A DNA stretch of 64,000 nucleotides, from NCBI GenBank assembly GCA_016930435.1, contig JAFGGQ010000096.1, positions 1 through 64,000 on the forward strand. Reading direction: 5' to 3'. Below, in pieces: positions 28,832-37,660 of the stretch. Made by a program: the position numbers and the translations under genes. The notes under the pieces are model-generated. The model made no database searches. It was not told the DNA's origin and saw nothing but the letters and a program-made list of their open reading frames with translations. Origin of the DNA: a bacterium (lineage in GTDB: Bacteria; UBP14; UBA6098; JAFGQG01). Each line of letters begins with the position of its first letter. Positions within the stretch are counted from its first letter, which is position 1.

Positions 28832-29314
28832 TCAAAATTTCATTATAAACTCAGCATCGTAGGCAACGATCTGGACATTCCCATCCCGGTTAGCCAGGAC
28901 AAATTTCTCGGAATGGGAACCATTGACCTTTTGGCCTGTTCTATATTCAATGACCTCGCTCTTGGCAATATGAACGTTCGCTTGCTCCCCTTGAATCTCT
29001 ATTTTCTGCTCCTCGATAGTGTAATGATAAGAATCAATAGCCATGAAAATCATGGACATTTGCTGGTTGAACTGGCCCTTGGTGAATTTCATCTGCTGCT
29101 CACCCATCTTAAGATTAACCTGTATTCCATCTGCCATGGCGCCGGTAATGAAACCGGCATTCTTTTGTGCATAAGCCTCATTGAGGTCTTTGATAAAACG
29201 ATGTATCCCCCTTTCGGTAAAGGGGTAACTGGTCTTATCACCGGAACAGGTTAGTGTTAATAGCCCCAATCCAAGCAACAGCAATAGCGATTTGGTATAG
29301 TACTTTCTTAACAT
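28832..29314 (-). CDS. Lipoprotein with NTF2-like fold (probable)
   Basis: 160 residues with a lipobox at LLTLTC (about residue 23). The remaining 135 residues have the pattern of an NTF2/SnoaL-like domain: FIKDLNEAYAQKNAGFITGAM (first helix), then alternating strands YHYTIEEQKIEIQ, ANVHIAKSEVIEYRTG and SEKFVLANRDGNVQIV. No catalytic residues are claimed. Upstream neighbour of the Omp28-like gene (61 bp), same strand. The 321-bp gap to 29636 holds only the putative promoter at 29568-29595. Confidence 0.6.
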   Translation of the reverse strand: MLRKYYTKSLLLLLGLGLLTLTCSGDKTSYPFTERGIHRFIKDLNEAYAQKNAGFITGAMADGIQVNLKMGEQQMKFTKGQFNQQMSMIFMAIDSYHYTIEEQKIEIQGEQANVHIAKSEVIEYRTGQKVNGSHSEKFVLANRDGNVQIVAYDAEFIMKF

Positions 29315-29567
29315 ACTTATCTCGCTTTGTTTGTTATTTTTATTAAAATTGATGCCCTCTTAAAAAGCCGTAATTTCATAGACCTAATTTATTGGAGTAA
29401 GTTATTTTGAATTTAATAGTTGGCAAGTTAAATTTTCTTCTTTTCCTTGGCACCATTATTTTGCAATCGATGTTCGTATTTTTGGTACTTTTACAACAGT
29501 GATTGACAGCTTGAATCCCTATTTAGCTCCGATATCAGCAGACTCCCATCCGGGGAATATAATTTTA

Positions 29568-29595
29568 TTGTCAAATTCCAAGTTGTTTCTATATT
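29568..29595 (+). promoter_or_regulatory. Putative promoter of the CocE-like hydrolase gene
   Basis: TTGTCA (29568-29573), 16 bp, TATATT (29590-29595); ATG is at 29636. Confidence 0.45.
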
Positions 29596-29635
29596 ATCGG
29601 GATAATAAACAACCTTAATCTAAAAGTGAAATAAA

Positions 29636-31540
29636 ATGCAACTTATCAAATTAGCTTTATTGACTATAGTGCTACTATCGACCTTTTGTTTTTCTTATAC
29701 CCAGTACACCGAAATGGTTCCGATGAGGGACGGTGTTCATCTGGCTACCGAGGTCTATCTCCCCAGTTATATGCCCGAACCCTTTCCGGTGATCCTGGAA
29801 CGAACCCCTTATAACCGTCACATTGACACCCTTCAGGTAGGGATTATTACCGATTACTACCGTTATATTTATGTTGTGCAGAATCTGAGGGGGCGCTACG
29901 AGTCTGAGGGGGAGCCTCAAATTTTTCTATCGGATGCCTGGGGCGACCTTAAGGATGGTTACGATTGCCTGGAGTGGGTGGAGGCTCAGGAGTGGTGTGA
30001 TGGGAATATTGGAATGTTTGGGGCTTCTGCTCCTGGGATGACCCAGTATATGGCCGCCGGCGCGCTACATCCTGCCCTGAAGTGCATGGCTCCGCTTTTT
30101 GCAGGGCCGTCTATCTATCATTATGTAGCCTATAACGCCGGCTGTTTCCGCAAAGCCCTGGTGGAAACCTGGCTCTCATCGGTCTCCGAGACCGGACTCA
30201 TAGATACCGTCGCTGCCTATTATAATTACGGACCCTTTTGGGAGTTTACCAATCTCGCCGAACGCTACGACTCGGTTAATGTACCCGCATTCCATGCCAC
30301 CGGATGGTACGACATGTACACGGACGGGCAGCTGGAGGTCTTTACCGAACTGCAGAGCCGGTGGGGCAACCAGAAGATCCTTATCACCCCTTATGGCCAT
30401 TCTAATATTGGTAACCGGCATCAGGGAGACCTCCTGTTCCCCCTCAACGCGGAACGGGACGAGCTCGAACTTGCCCTGGTAGCAGTGCGCTGGTATGATT
30501 ATTGGCTTCAAGGCGATTCCACCGAGATTATGGACGAGGACCCGGTAATCTATTACCTTACCGGCGACTGTGATACCGACGACACAACCCAATGGAATAA
30601 ATGGCTCACTGCAGTATCCTGGCCGGTTCCCGGGATGGAATACGTTACCTATTACCTCCTTGATGAGGGATCCCTGGATACCCTGATGCCCTTCAGCGAT
30701 GGAGCCGATACTATTTTCTATGACCCGGCTAACCCCTGCCCGACTATCGGCGGTAGAGAATATATCGGCCTGACCAGCGGTTATGGCCCCAAAGACCAAC
30801 AGCCAATCGAGGGCAGACCGGACGTCTTGATCTATACTACACCAACGCTTCTTAACCCCGTTAAGATGATTGGTAAGATTACCATGTCCCTTTATGCCTC
30901 CTCTAACTGCCTTGATACCGATTTTACGGTCAGAATTACCGATGTTTACCCTGATGGCCGCTCAATTTTAATGACCGATAACATAGTCAAGGCCAGGCAC
31001 CGCAACGGTCTGGATATAGAAGAGCCGCTTACACCGGGTGAAATATATGCTTTCGATATTGACGTCTGGAGCCTTGCCCACGTTTTTAATGCCGGACACC
31101 GGATCCGGGTGATTATCTCATCCTCTAATTACCCCCGCTTCGAGAAAAATCCCAACACAGGCGCGCCACCTGTCAGGAATGACCCGAATATGCTGATAGC
31201 TATCAATTCCATCTACCGCTCCCAACTATACCCATCCCGGATCCGTTTCCCTATAATATCCACCGATACATCTCTGGTGGTCGATTACCGAAATCTGCCC
31301 TCAAACCTGAAAGTAAAATGCTTCCCGAACCCATTTAATTCCTCTTTGATGATCGATGCCCCGGCGCTGGGGAAAATAAGGATTTACGATTTAAAGGGTA
31401 AATTGATCGAAGAAATTAATAGCGGATTATCCGGGGTGAAATTATGGAAACCAAAGGACCATGTGCCTACAGGCTTATACCTGATAAATGTCCTGACTGA
31501 AAGGGGAATTGGAAATCATAAAGTCCTCTATTTAAAATAA
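29636..31540 (+). CDS. Secreted CocE/NonD (X-Pro dipeptidyl-peptidase S15) hydrolase
   Basis: 634 residues. Signal peptide (LALLTIVLLSTFCFSY), then an alpha/beta hydrolase: VPMRDGVHLATEVYLP, LERTPYNR, the nucleophile Ser in GMFGASAPGMTQYM, Asp likely near FHATGWYDMYTDG, His in LITPYGHSN. The C-terminal jelly-roll (GKITMSLYASSNCLDTDFTVRI) matches the S15/CocE family. The last 75 residues form a sorting domain (CFPNPFNSSLMID ... KVLYLK). Acts outside the cell on ester or X-Pro peptide bonds; substrate not known. Confidence 0.9.
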   Translation: MQLIKLALLTIVLLSTFCFSYTQYTEMVPMRDGVHLATEVYLPSYMPEPFPVILERTPYNRHIDTLQVGIITDYYRYIYVVQNLRGRYESEGEPQIFLSDAWGDLKDGYDCLEWVEAQEWCDGNIGMFGASAPGMTQYMAAGALHPALKCMAPLFAGPSIYHYVAYNAGCFRKALVETWLSSVSETGLIDTVAAYYNYGPFWEFTNLAERYDSVNVPAFHATGWYDMYTDGQLEVFTELQSRWGNQKILITPYGHSNIGNRHQGDLLFPLNAERDELELALVAVRWYDYWLQGDSTEIMDEDPVIYYLTGDCDTDDTTQWNKWLTAVSWPVPGMEYVTYYLLDEGSLDTLMPFSDGADTIFYDPANPCPTIGGREYIGLTSGYGPKDQQPIEGRPDVLIYTTPTLLNPVKMIGKITMSLYASSNCLDTDFTVRITDVYPDGRSILMTDNIVKARHRNGLDIEEPLTPGEIYAFDIDVWSLAHVFNAGHRIRVIISSSNYPRFEKNPNTGAPPVRNDPNMLIAINSIYRSQLYPSRIRFPIISTDTSLVVDYRNLPSNLKVKCFPNPFNSSLMIDAPALGKIRIYDLKGKLIEEINSGLSGVKLWKPKDHVPTGLYLINVLTERGIGNHKVLYLK

Positions 31541-31682
31541 TCCTTCGAATTTTCTAAGCTAAAATGATGTGACAACCAAATTGCTATACATTATATTAAC
31601 TATTCTACTGACATTATATTAAAAAAAGTCGTACAGGTATTCCATAGACCATCTGTTTAAGCCTATTGCACCTTATTTATTC

Positions 31683-31710
31683 TTGACAACAATCTGATAC
31701 CCTATAAATT
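31683..31710 (+). promoter_or_regulatory. Putative promoter of the 31740 lipoprotein
   Basis: TTGACA (31683-31688), 16 bp, TAAATT (31705-31710); AAAAGGAG RBS and ATG at 31740. Confidence 0.55.
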
Positions 31711-31739
31711 ACTAATTAACCTTTTGAAAAGGAGTTGCA

Positions 31740-32540
31740 ATGAATAAGATAGGTTTTTATCTTCTGTCTGTTTTACTGATTGCGTCCATTTTGGGCTGCG
31801 CAAAGGAGGAAGATCCCAATCCCCCCTCTTTGCCCGGAACCGAGAGCTTCACCATAAATCTGACCACCTTCACCGAGGCTGCTCTATCCAAGCATTCCCC
31901 GCAATTATTTTGCGATGATTTTGATACTGCGGCAGTCCTGGTAGCGGTTTGGGGGACCATGACCAATCTGGCATTCGCCCTTCCCCGCCTGGCTTTCGTG
32001 GTTGCTGTCACCCAGGACCCTGAGTACCTGGGCGACCTGACATGGACCTGGACCTTCGGCGCGGAATCCAATAATATCCAGTTACGCGGACAGGCGATCG
32101 ACGAAGAGGACAGCGTGAACTGGGAAATGTATATAACCAATGCCGAACTGGATCATTTTCTCTGGTATGACGGGCGTTGTGATTACCATGCTACCGGAGG
32201 CTGGTGGCAGTTTTATAAGGATGACCTTCCCGCGGATTCAAACCACTTCATCAGGCTCAGCTGGCAGAAAAACGAAGGTGATACAACCGCTAACCTGCTG
32301 ATAACAAACAATAACCTGTTCAGCGCCGAATATGGTGACAGCCTCAGTTATGAGATTGATGGAAATATGGGAACAGTCTGGCTGCGGGACGTTGACGGCG
32401 GCCGGCCCGGACGCTGGAATATCACCTGGGATATCAATCAGCATTTTGGCCGTATAGACTATCCCGAAGGCGCATTCGGATGCTGGGATAATGACCTGGC
32501 ATGCATAGAGTGTGATAGCCTGGATTGGCCTACCTATTGA
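31740..32540 (+). CDS. Lipoprotein of unknown function
   Basis: 266 residues with a clear lipobox (SILGC, about residue 20) and the RBS AAGGAG. The mature part is beta-rich with repeated Trp (LTWTWTFGAE, GGWWQFYKDD) and acidic. No family recognised. Exported and lipid-anchored. The MITE copy at 32545 was inserted right at its stop codon: the last base of TGA is the first base of the 5-bp target duplication. Confidence 0.75.
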   Translation: MNKIGFYLLSVLLIASILGCAKEEDPNPPSLPGTESFTINLTTFTEAALSKHSPQLFCDDFDTAAVLVAVWGTMTNLAFALPRLAFVVAVTQDPEYLGDLTWTWTFGAESNNIQLRGQAIDEEDSVNWEMYITNAELDHFLWYDGRCDYHATGGWWQFYKDDLPADSNHFIRLSWQKNEGDTTANLLITNNNLFSAEYGDSLSYEIDGNMGTVWLRDVDGGRPGRWNITWDINQHFGRIDYPEGAFGCWDNDLACIECDSLDWPTY

Positions 32541-32544
32541 TAAT

Positions 32545-32647
32545 CCCGTTTAATTCAGTTGAAGTTTACTATAATGCCTGAAATATCGAAAAATAGGTTC
32601 ATCAAATATTTAACTTATATTCAACAATATTAACTGCATTTTACGGG
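32545..32647. repeat. MITE copy 2 with target-site duplication
   Basis: 103 bp bounded by inverted repeats CCCGTTTAATTCAGTTGA and (right end, complemented) CCCGTAAAATGCAGTTAA-like sequence. Flanked by perfect direct repeats ATAAT (32540-32544 and 32648-32652). Core identical in layout to the copies at 26738 and 51978. Confidence 0.85.
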
Positions 32648-32685
32648 ATAATTACCCAAACAACCCCTAAAAGCAAGGGAACATT

Positions 32686-33276
32686 ATGCTAAGAACATCA
32701 GCGATAATAATTATAGGATTGATCATGCTCTGGGGAATACTAAATGCTGAGAATGAGATGTTTTTGGGGAGTATCAATAATTGCCTGATGGCTTCGGGTA
32801 AAAAGGCGTTGATTCTTCCTACCGCAGAAAAGGATAAGACCGCCCAAAAAAACATTCATTCCTACGTCAATGGTTTTAAGGATAAGTTCTTTAAAGATTA
32901 TGAATTTGTAGATGATACTACGGCGCTGAACATGGACCTATCGGAATATCACCTCGTGGCATACGGAACCATGGATGGAAATTTATGGCTAAATGGGCAC
33001 CGGGATTTTTTCCCCTTCGTTATAAATGAAGAAAGCGTCATATTCGAGAAGGAACTTAAGGATCAGGGTCTAATTTTCATTACCGCGTATATGAACCCTC
33101 TGAATCCACAAAAAAGTTTGCTTATCTATACCGCTCAGACCGCAGCCAATATCGCCGGGGCAAATACTATGTTTCATGGCCCCAGCGATTATGTGATAGG
33201 TTATTCGGGGATGACCCTCTATGCCGGTGACTACTGTAAAAATGATGGGAAGTGGATATTTAAAACCTGCGAATAA
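32686..33276 (+). CDS. Secreted protein of unknown function
   Basis: 196 residues with an N-terminal signal peptide (IIIIGLIMLWGILNA). The pattern LVAYGTMDGNLWLN ... LIFITAYMNPLNPQKSLLIYTAQT resembles a small domain found at the end of some secreted hydrolases (a nucleotide-like PNPLNP.KY..IY stretch), here standing alone. Function unknown. Its 5' end follows the MITE copy; its 3' neighbour is a decayed gene. Confidence 0.6.
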   Translation: MLRTSAIIIIGLIMLWGILNAENEMFLGSINNCLMASGKKALILPTAEKDKTAQKNIHSYVNGFKDKFFKDYEFVDDTTALNMDLSEYHLVAYGTMDGNLWLNGHRDFFPFVINEESVIFEKELKDQGLIFITAYMNPLNPQKSLLIYTAQTAANIAGANTMFHGPSDYVIGYSGMTLYAGDYCKNDGKWIFKTCE

Positions 33277-33288
33277 AGGTATTTGATT

Positions 33289-33632
33289 TTTGTGCTTGAG
33301 GGTTATTTTGGGGGTGTAGCATTTAAATGTCAAAGAATAGTTGAGCCGCAAATGCTTGGAAAAGCAGCTAAAATAGCAACCAATTATATGGATGTGATCA
33401 CTACCAGCGGACCCGGAATTGGACATGAACCCGATTTAAAGAAGATCAGAATAATGAAAGAAGCCATTGGAGATTTCCCATTACCATCGATAGCGGGATC
33501 AATAGCAAAAATATAAAAGCCTTTCTTCCTTATGTAGATTATTACTTAGCAGCAACCGGTATCAGTGAAAGCTAGGATAAGCTAAATCGTAAACTTGCCA
33601 AGGAGCTGGCTGAGATCATTCATTCCTTTTAA
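33289..33632 (+). pseudogene. Decayed BtpA/SgcQ-like gene fragment
   Basis: Translations in two frames join to a recognisable C-terminal part of a TIM-barrel protein: YFGGVAFKCQ, MDVITTSGPGIGHEPDLKK, MKEAIGDFPL, then (after a frameshift near 33484) DSGINSKNIKAFLPYVDYYL and AATGISES, a TAG, and ELAEIIHSF. A single missing base restores the frame around PLAIDSG. Resembles BtpA-family proteins as I remember them; certainty about the family is moderate, but that it is a broken gene is clear. Confidence 0.6.
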
Positions 33633-33642
33633 TTGACTTTAT

Positions 33643-34044
33643 CTAGTTAGAATCTACCGAAAATGTCTTTGAGAGAATTACTTTCCCTGAGGGATCCTCC
33701 ACATCAACGCGCCATTTACCGACCCATTCCTCAGGAATCCTCTTAGAACTCCAGGTGCGCCAGGTTTTCGAACCTATATCCAAAGTCACCCTGGCCTTTT
33801 CTTTATCATTCAAATACCAGATGTGAGTGATTTCGGTAGGTGAATTGGAAGCGTTTACTTTGGTAAAACAATACACCTGCCCAATAGCTTTTGAAAAAAC
33901 TGTGTCCGGTTCTTGAGGCACTCTATCAATTACCTTTCGACAAAATACCATTTCGGGAACCTCAACTGAGCTTACATCTTCCGCTGATAATCCCGATATT
34001 AGCATTATCAGCAATAATGTTGTTACAAACAGTTGTTTGAGCAT
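33643..34044 (-). CDS. DUF2914 domain secreted protein
   Basis: 133 residues if started at the ATG at 34044, preceded by CAGGAGTAAG. Signal peptide (LFVTTLLLIMLISGLSA), then DUF2914: MVFCRKVIDRVPQEP, VYCFTKVNASNSPTEITHIWYLNDKE-type strand, IGSKTWRTWSSKRI, and GKWRVDVEDPSGKVI. DUF2914 is a periplasmic beta domain of unknown role, often with TM proteins. It stays open upstream into the ART-like frame (next entry), so a fused product cannot be excluded, but the RBS and signal peptide favour separate translation. Confidence 0.75.
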   Translation of the reverse strand: MLKQLFVTTLLLIMLISGLSAEDVSSVEVPEMVFCRKVIDRVPQEPDTVFSKAIGQVYCFTKVNASNSPTEITHIWYLNDKEKARVTLDIGSKTWRTWSSKRIPEEWVGKWRVDVEDPSGKVILSKTFSVDSN

Positions 34045-34686
34045 GCTTACTCCTGATATATTCACATTTTTCGGATTCCAATAATCTTTTGGATTGGTTT
34101 CACTCGTAAATGTATGCGCAGAAACTGGAATTGCTTTTGATGGATTGAATAGCATAACTTCTGGCCAATCATCTTCTTGATAACCAAAAGCATCATATCC
34201 GTGCCTTTTGAGGCGTTCATGAATCCTTGTTTCATACATTTGGAAAAGCCAAGCTGGAGTATATCCTCGGCGTGTCTTCCTGGTAAAACTTTTCCTGCCA
34301 AAATGCTTCTCTAATAAGTAGCTGAATAGGTTTTTCAGTTCTTTTTTGGTTAAATGCTTATTGCTGGGAATGACTTTGTGGAAATCAGGTTTAACAATAT
34401 CCCTTCCGAATTCCCTTTTTAAATAAGCAATTACATTAGGATCATAGTCTTCATTCCAGAGTATATTTGTCCCGTCGACTAACTTGCACTTCACTAACAT
34501 ATCTCCCCAACCAGCAGCAAAATTCAAGGTTTTACTTAAGTATAATCCATAACCTCGTATTCTTCCTCCTATGATATAGTCCTTATACAGTCTAAATCCC
34601 TCCTTCATTATAGAGTAAATTGTCCTTTTGCTTGTTCCGTGGTAATAAATATTATCCATCATTTTTTCTGGTTCAATTCTTTCCAT
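33643..34686 (-). CDS. ADP-ribosyltransferase-like reading frame fused in frame to DUF2914
   Basis: One uninterrupted 347-codon frame. Residues 1-214 resemble an ADP-ribosyltransferase/PARP-type fold: IYYHGTSKRTIYSIM (His of the H-Y-E type), GYGLYLSKTLNFAAGWG (Tyr), and PEVMLFNPSKAIPV (candidate Glu) at about 175-190. Residue 215 is the Met of the DUF2914 protein. There is no stop codon between the two. The 5' part is more AT-rich than the neighbours and has no clear RBS. Either a genuine fusion or an acquired toxin/modifier gene that lost its own end. Toxin activity is inference only. Confidence 0.55.
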   Translation of the reverse strand: MERIEPEKMMDNIYYHGTSKRTIYSIMKEGFRLYKDYIIGGRIRGYGLYLSKTLNFAAGWGDMLVKCKLVDGTNILWNEDYDPNVIAYLKREFGRDIVKPDFHKVIPSNKHLTKKELKNLFSYLLEKHFGRKSFTRKTRRGYTPAWLFQMYETRIHERLKRHGYDAFGYQEDDWPEVMLFNPSKAIPVSAHTFTSETNPKDYWNPKNVNISGVSMLKQLFVTTLLLIMLISGLSAEDVSSVEVPEMVFCRKVIDRVPQEPDTVFSKAIGQVYCFTKVNASNSPTEITHIWYLNDKEKARVTLDIGSKTWRTWSSKRIPEEWVGKWRVDVEDPSGKVILSKTFSVDSN

Positions 34687-34799
34687 TTTAGACTTTTTTA
34701 TAAGCTTTAAGGTTCAATACCACTGTTAGTAGATACTTAAATATTAGGTCGATAGCGATCTTCAAGGCATTTAAATTGCTATGATGGGCTGAAATAAAC

Positions 34800-35090
34800 T
34801 GTATTCAGCGCAAACTATAAAAAAACGGTAGCGAAACCTCCTAAGATTGTTGTAAATTGTGGTTTTAAAGAACTAAACCCAAACAAGGAGGCTTCACCCA
34901 AATGGTAGAAATAAAATATGAAAAAGTAGATAAAAAAGCAAGCAGTTTATGAAAATGTAAAATAAGTAAAACCTACTCGATTTACATAAGATTTCTCAAG
35001 TAATAAAGAAAAATTTGTAAAAAACAGGCAAAATTTTATTAGTGAAAAGATAAAGCAGAATTTAGGTAGGAGTTTGTACTGAACTCAACA
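34800..35090. repeat. Insertion-sequence relic, copy 2, with terminal inverted repeats
   Basis: 291 bp. Left end TGTATTCAGCGCAAACT (34800-34816) and right end AGTTTGTACTGAACTCAACA (35071-35090) are imperfect inverted repeats (11 of 13 core positions match). Contains the inner GAGG/CCTC mirror and a 16-codon stub starting ATG GTA GAA ATA, probably the start of a lost transposase. Homologous to 16794-16973. The rest of the gap 34687-35155 has no gene. Confidence 0.65.
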
Positions 35091-35155
35091 CCTGCTGTTA
35101 TTGTTTTTATTCTTTTTTCCCTGGTTACCATCGGCTTACCGCTGGCAATTTAAAA

Positions 35156-35239
35156 TGCCGGGGGCGGGAATCGAACCCGCACGAACCGAAGTTCGGAGGA
35201 TTTTGAGTCCTCTGCGTCTGCCTATTTCACCACCCCGGC
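35156..35239 (-). tRNA. tRNA-Leu (anticodon CAA)
   Basis: 84 nt on the minus strand. Acceptor GCCGGGG pairs with CCCCGGC, discriminator A, anticodon loop CTCAAAA giving CAA (reads UUG), long variable arm CGAACTTCGGTTCG typical of Leu, and T-loop GGTTCGATTCC. CCA is not encoded. Sits just downstream of the PASTA gene. Confidence 0.95.
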
Positions 35240-35303
35240 ATAAAAAAACTGCCCATAAAATTATTGCTTTAATCTGAATTGTCAACTCAAAATTAAACGC
35301 CTT

Positions 35304-36032
35304 TTAATCCGCGTAATTAGCTATCAATTTCACCTCTGTCCCCCTTGGCACGGTGGAACCCGGGGCGTAAGATTGCTGATAAATAGTACCCGGGGCTACT
35401 GCGGGAATTTTGCGGTAGGAGACTACTGCTTTCACACCGGCTTTCTCGGCCATCTCGTCAACCGCTTCTACCGGCTGACCTATAAAATTGGGAACCTGCA
35501 GATGCCCACTTTTCTTCCCCAGGCTGACCAGAAGATTAACCTGGGAACCGGGCGGCAAAAGCTCGCCAGGGGCCGGCTGGGAGTAGATCACATTGTCCTT
35601 CAAAATATTTCCCGAATATTCATACTGAACATCTCCAATCTTCAGGTCATGACGGTCTAAACGTATCTCTGCCTGACGAAGGGAAAAACCGGTAAGGTCC
35701 GGCACCGGGATCATCTCTCCCCCCAGGCTTAAGGTTACCCTGAGTGTTCGCCCACGCTTGGCAGTACTGTGCGCGGAGGGGATCTGGGAAACAATATACC
35801 CCGCCGGAAAATGAACGCTGTACTCCTCATCGGCAATCTGCACCTTGAACTCCAGCTTTCTCAGCAGGCTCTCCGCACTGGAAAACTCCATACCCACTAC
35901 ATCCGGAATTTCGGAGGTATTCTTATGCCCCACAAAAAGGGGCATAATCAAATAATTAAAGAGCATTACCCCGCCGATCAGACCCAATGCCCCCAGCAGC
36001 AAATATAATAAAAAGTTCCTAAATCTCTCCAT
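35304..36032 (-). CDS. Membrane-anchored protein with three PASTA domains
   Basis: 242 residues from ATG 36032 (a GTG at 36041 is possible). One TM segment (LLYLLLGALGLIGGVMLF), then three PASTA repeats of about 65 residues: EIPDVVGMEFSSAESLLRKLE, PVPDLTGFSLRQAEIRLD, QVPNFIGQPVEAVDEMAEKAG, each ending with an SQPAPG/QSYAPG-type turn. PASTA modules bind peptidoglycan fragments or serve as spacers in cell-wall kinases; no kinase domain is attached. Overlaps the end of birA by 14 nt. Confidence 0.9.
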   Translation of the reverse strand: MERFRNFLLYLLLGALGLIGGVMLFNYLIMPLFVGHKNTSEIPDVVGMEFSSAESLLRKLEFKVQIADEEYSVHFPAGYIVSQIPSAHSTAKRGRTLRVTLSLGGEMIPVPDLTGFSLRQAEIRLDRHDLKIGDVQYEYSGNILKDNVIYSQPAPGELLPPGSQVNLLVSLGKKSGHLQVPNFIGQPVEAVDEMAEKAGVKAVVSYRKIPAVAPGTIYQQSYAPGSTVPRGTEVKLIANYAD

Positions 36033-36783
36033 CGATCTCACTTAGCGATATTTCCCCTGAAAAATAAACCCTTATATCCTGGTCTTTTTTAATCACCAGA
36101 CCACCCTCATCGGTAATATCCATTACCAGTCCCATGAAGCTCCCTTCCGGAGAGGAAAACATCAAGGTTTTTCCCAGGCAGAAAGCATGTTTTTTCCAGG
36201 TTTCCTTGAAGGGTATAAATCCCTCACGCTCAAAAACCTTCAGATCCTTCTGCAAATGATCCAGAATTACATATAGAAGGTTATCCCTCTGCTCATCCTT
36301 CAGGTGATAGGTTACTATATCGGGGAGGTTTACATCCTTGATATAAGATTCACTGAAAGTATTGATACCACAGCCTATAATTATATTTTCATCAACTATC
36401 TCGATCAGGATACCGGCCAATTTTTCACCCTGGCTGATAAGGTCATTGGGCCATTTTATGAAGACCTTCTGGTTAAGCGTTTTTTTAAAGGCCTGGGCGA
36501 TGGTCATTCCCACCATCAGGGAGAGCCCCTGGGGAGAAAATGTCTTCTTGATAACCAGGCTGAAGTATAGTCCGCCTGGCGGGGAGAACCATGCCCTCTT
36601 AAAGCGACCCTGCCCGGAAGTCTGTTCATTGGCAAGCAACAGTGTATAATCATCCAGTTTCTTTCGCTTCAGCAGGCGTTTGGCTTCCTCGTTGGTGGAA
36701 TCAATGGTCTGGTAACGGTACACCTGTTTCAGAAAGTCCAGTGATGATATCGTTTTTAATTGGTTTAAGGGTTTATGGTGCAT
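36019..36783 (-). CDS. birA: Biotin--[acetyl-CoA-carboxylase] ligase
   Basis: 254 residues, the group without a DNA-binding domain. Motifs: YQTIDSTNEEAKRLL, the biotinyl-AMP loop SGQGRFKRAWFSPPGGLYFSLV (a G-R-G-R-x-x-x-x-W-like element), IKWPNDLISQGEKLAGILIE and IGCGIN. Attaches biotin to the acetyl-CoA carboxylase carrier in fatty acid synthesis. Lacks the N-terminal winged helix, so it should not be a repressor. Middle of the pfkB-nadC-birA-PASTA operon. Confidence 0.95.
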   Translation of the reverse strand: MHHKPLNQLKTISSLDFLKQVYRYQTIDSTNEEAKRLLKRKKLDDYTLLLANEQTSGQGRFKRAWFSPPGGLYFSLVIKKTFSPQGLSLMVGMTIAQAFKKTLNQKVFIKWPNDLISQGEKLAGILIEIVDENIIIGCGINTFSESYIKDVNLPDIVTYHLKDEQRDNLLYVILDHLQKDLKVFEREGFIPFKETWKKHAFCLGKTLMFSSPEGSFMGLVMDITDEGGLVIKKDQDIRVYFSGEISLSEIDGEI

Positions 36784-36789
36784 CCTCTG

Positions 36790-37644
36790 TTATCCTTCAG
36801 GCTGATAGATTAATAGTGAGAAATCAAATGCCCGGGCGGAGTGGGTCAATCTCCCTACCGAAACGAATTCCACCCCGGTACGTGCATAATCCCCGATATT
36901 GTCCAAACCAATGCCTCCGGATACCTCAAAGGGGATATCTTTACCCCTTTTTTCCCTGATTTTCAAGGCTTCTTTGATTGCTGGCAGGTTGAAATTATCC
37001 AGCATGATCCGGTCCGGCCGATAGTCCAGGGCGACCTCCAGCTCCTGCAGGTTTTTAACCTCGATCTCTACGGGCAGGTGCAGAGGGTTTTGCTTCTCAA
37101 CCTTTTCCAGGGCGGATTTTATTCCACCGCAACTGGCCAGGTGGTTCTCCTTTATCAAAAACATATCATAAAGGCCATAGCGATGATTCTCTCCACCACC
37201 AACACTCACAGCGTATTTTTCAGCTTTTCTCCAAAGGGGAGTGGTCTTCCGCGTATCCAGAAGCCTTGCAGAACTGCCCACCCCCTTAATTGCCTCCACG
37301 AATTTGGCCGTCAAGGTAGCTACTCCGGATATATGACAGAGCAAGTTCAATGCGGTTCGTTCTCCAGAAAGAATGCTCTGAGCAGGGCCCTGAAGGTAGG
37401 CTACCAGGTCATCGGGAAAAAGTAACTCGCCCTCATCCTTCAAAAACTGTATTTCTACCCCGGGGTCCACCTGCCTGAATACCTCTCGGAAAAATGGCTC
37501 GCCGGCAAGCACCCCATTATCCCTGGAAAGTACCTCCGCAACGGATAACTGATCCCGGGGCACAAGCAATTGGGTAGTAACATCCCCGCTCCCCAGGTCC
37601 TCCTCCAGAGCCTTTTTGATTAACCCCTTTATGTTGTCATTCAG
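36790..37644 (-). CDS. nadC: Nicotinate-nucleotide pyrophosphorylase (carboxylating)
   Basis: About 284 residues if started at a non-standard codon. Motifs: VLAGEPFFREVF, SGERTALNLLCHISGVATLT, LLDTRKTTPLWRKAEKYAV, HRYGLYDMFLIKENHL, IMLDNFN, EVSGGIGLDNI and GVEFVSVGRLTHSA. Final step in de novo NAD synthesis from quinolinate. The family N-terminus (LNDNIKGLIKKALEEDLGSG DVTTQ) is encoded upstream of the first TTG (37569) and begins at a CTG (37644); AGGAGG is at 37662-37657. No ATG, GTG or TTG fits, so CTG, or ATA at 37650, is the likely start. Confidence 0.93.
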   Translation of the reverse strand: MNDNIKGLIKKALEEDLGSGDVTTQLLVPRDQLSVAEVLSRDNGVLAGEPFFREVFRQVDPGVEIQFLKDEGELLFPDDLVAYLQGPAQSILSGERTALNLLCHISGVATLTAKFVEAIKGVGSSARLLDTRKTTPLWRKAEKYAVSVGGGENHRYGLYDMFLIKENHLASCGGIKSALEKVEKQNPLHLPVEIEVKNLQELEVALDYRPDRIMLDNFNLPAIKEALKIREKRGKDIPFEVSGGIGLDNIGDYARTGVEFVSVGRLTHSARAFDFSLLIYQPEG

Positions 37645-37660
37645 AACTATGATTAACCTC

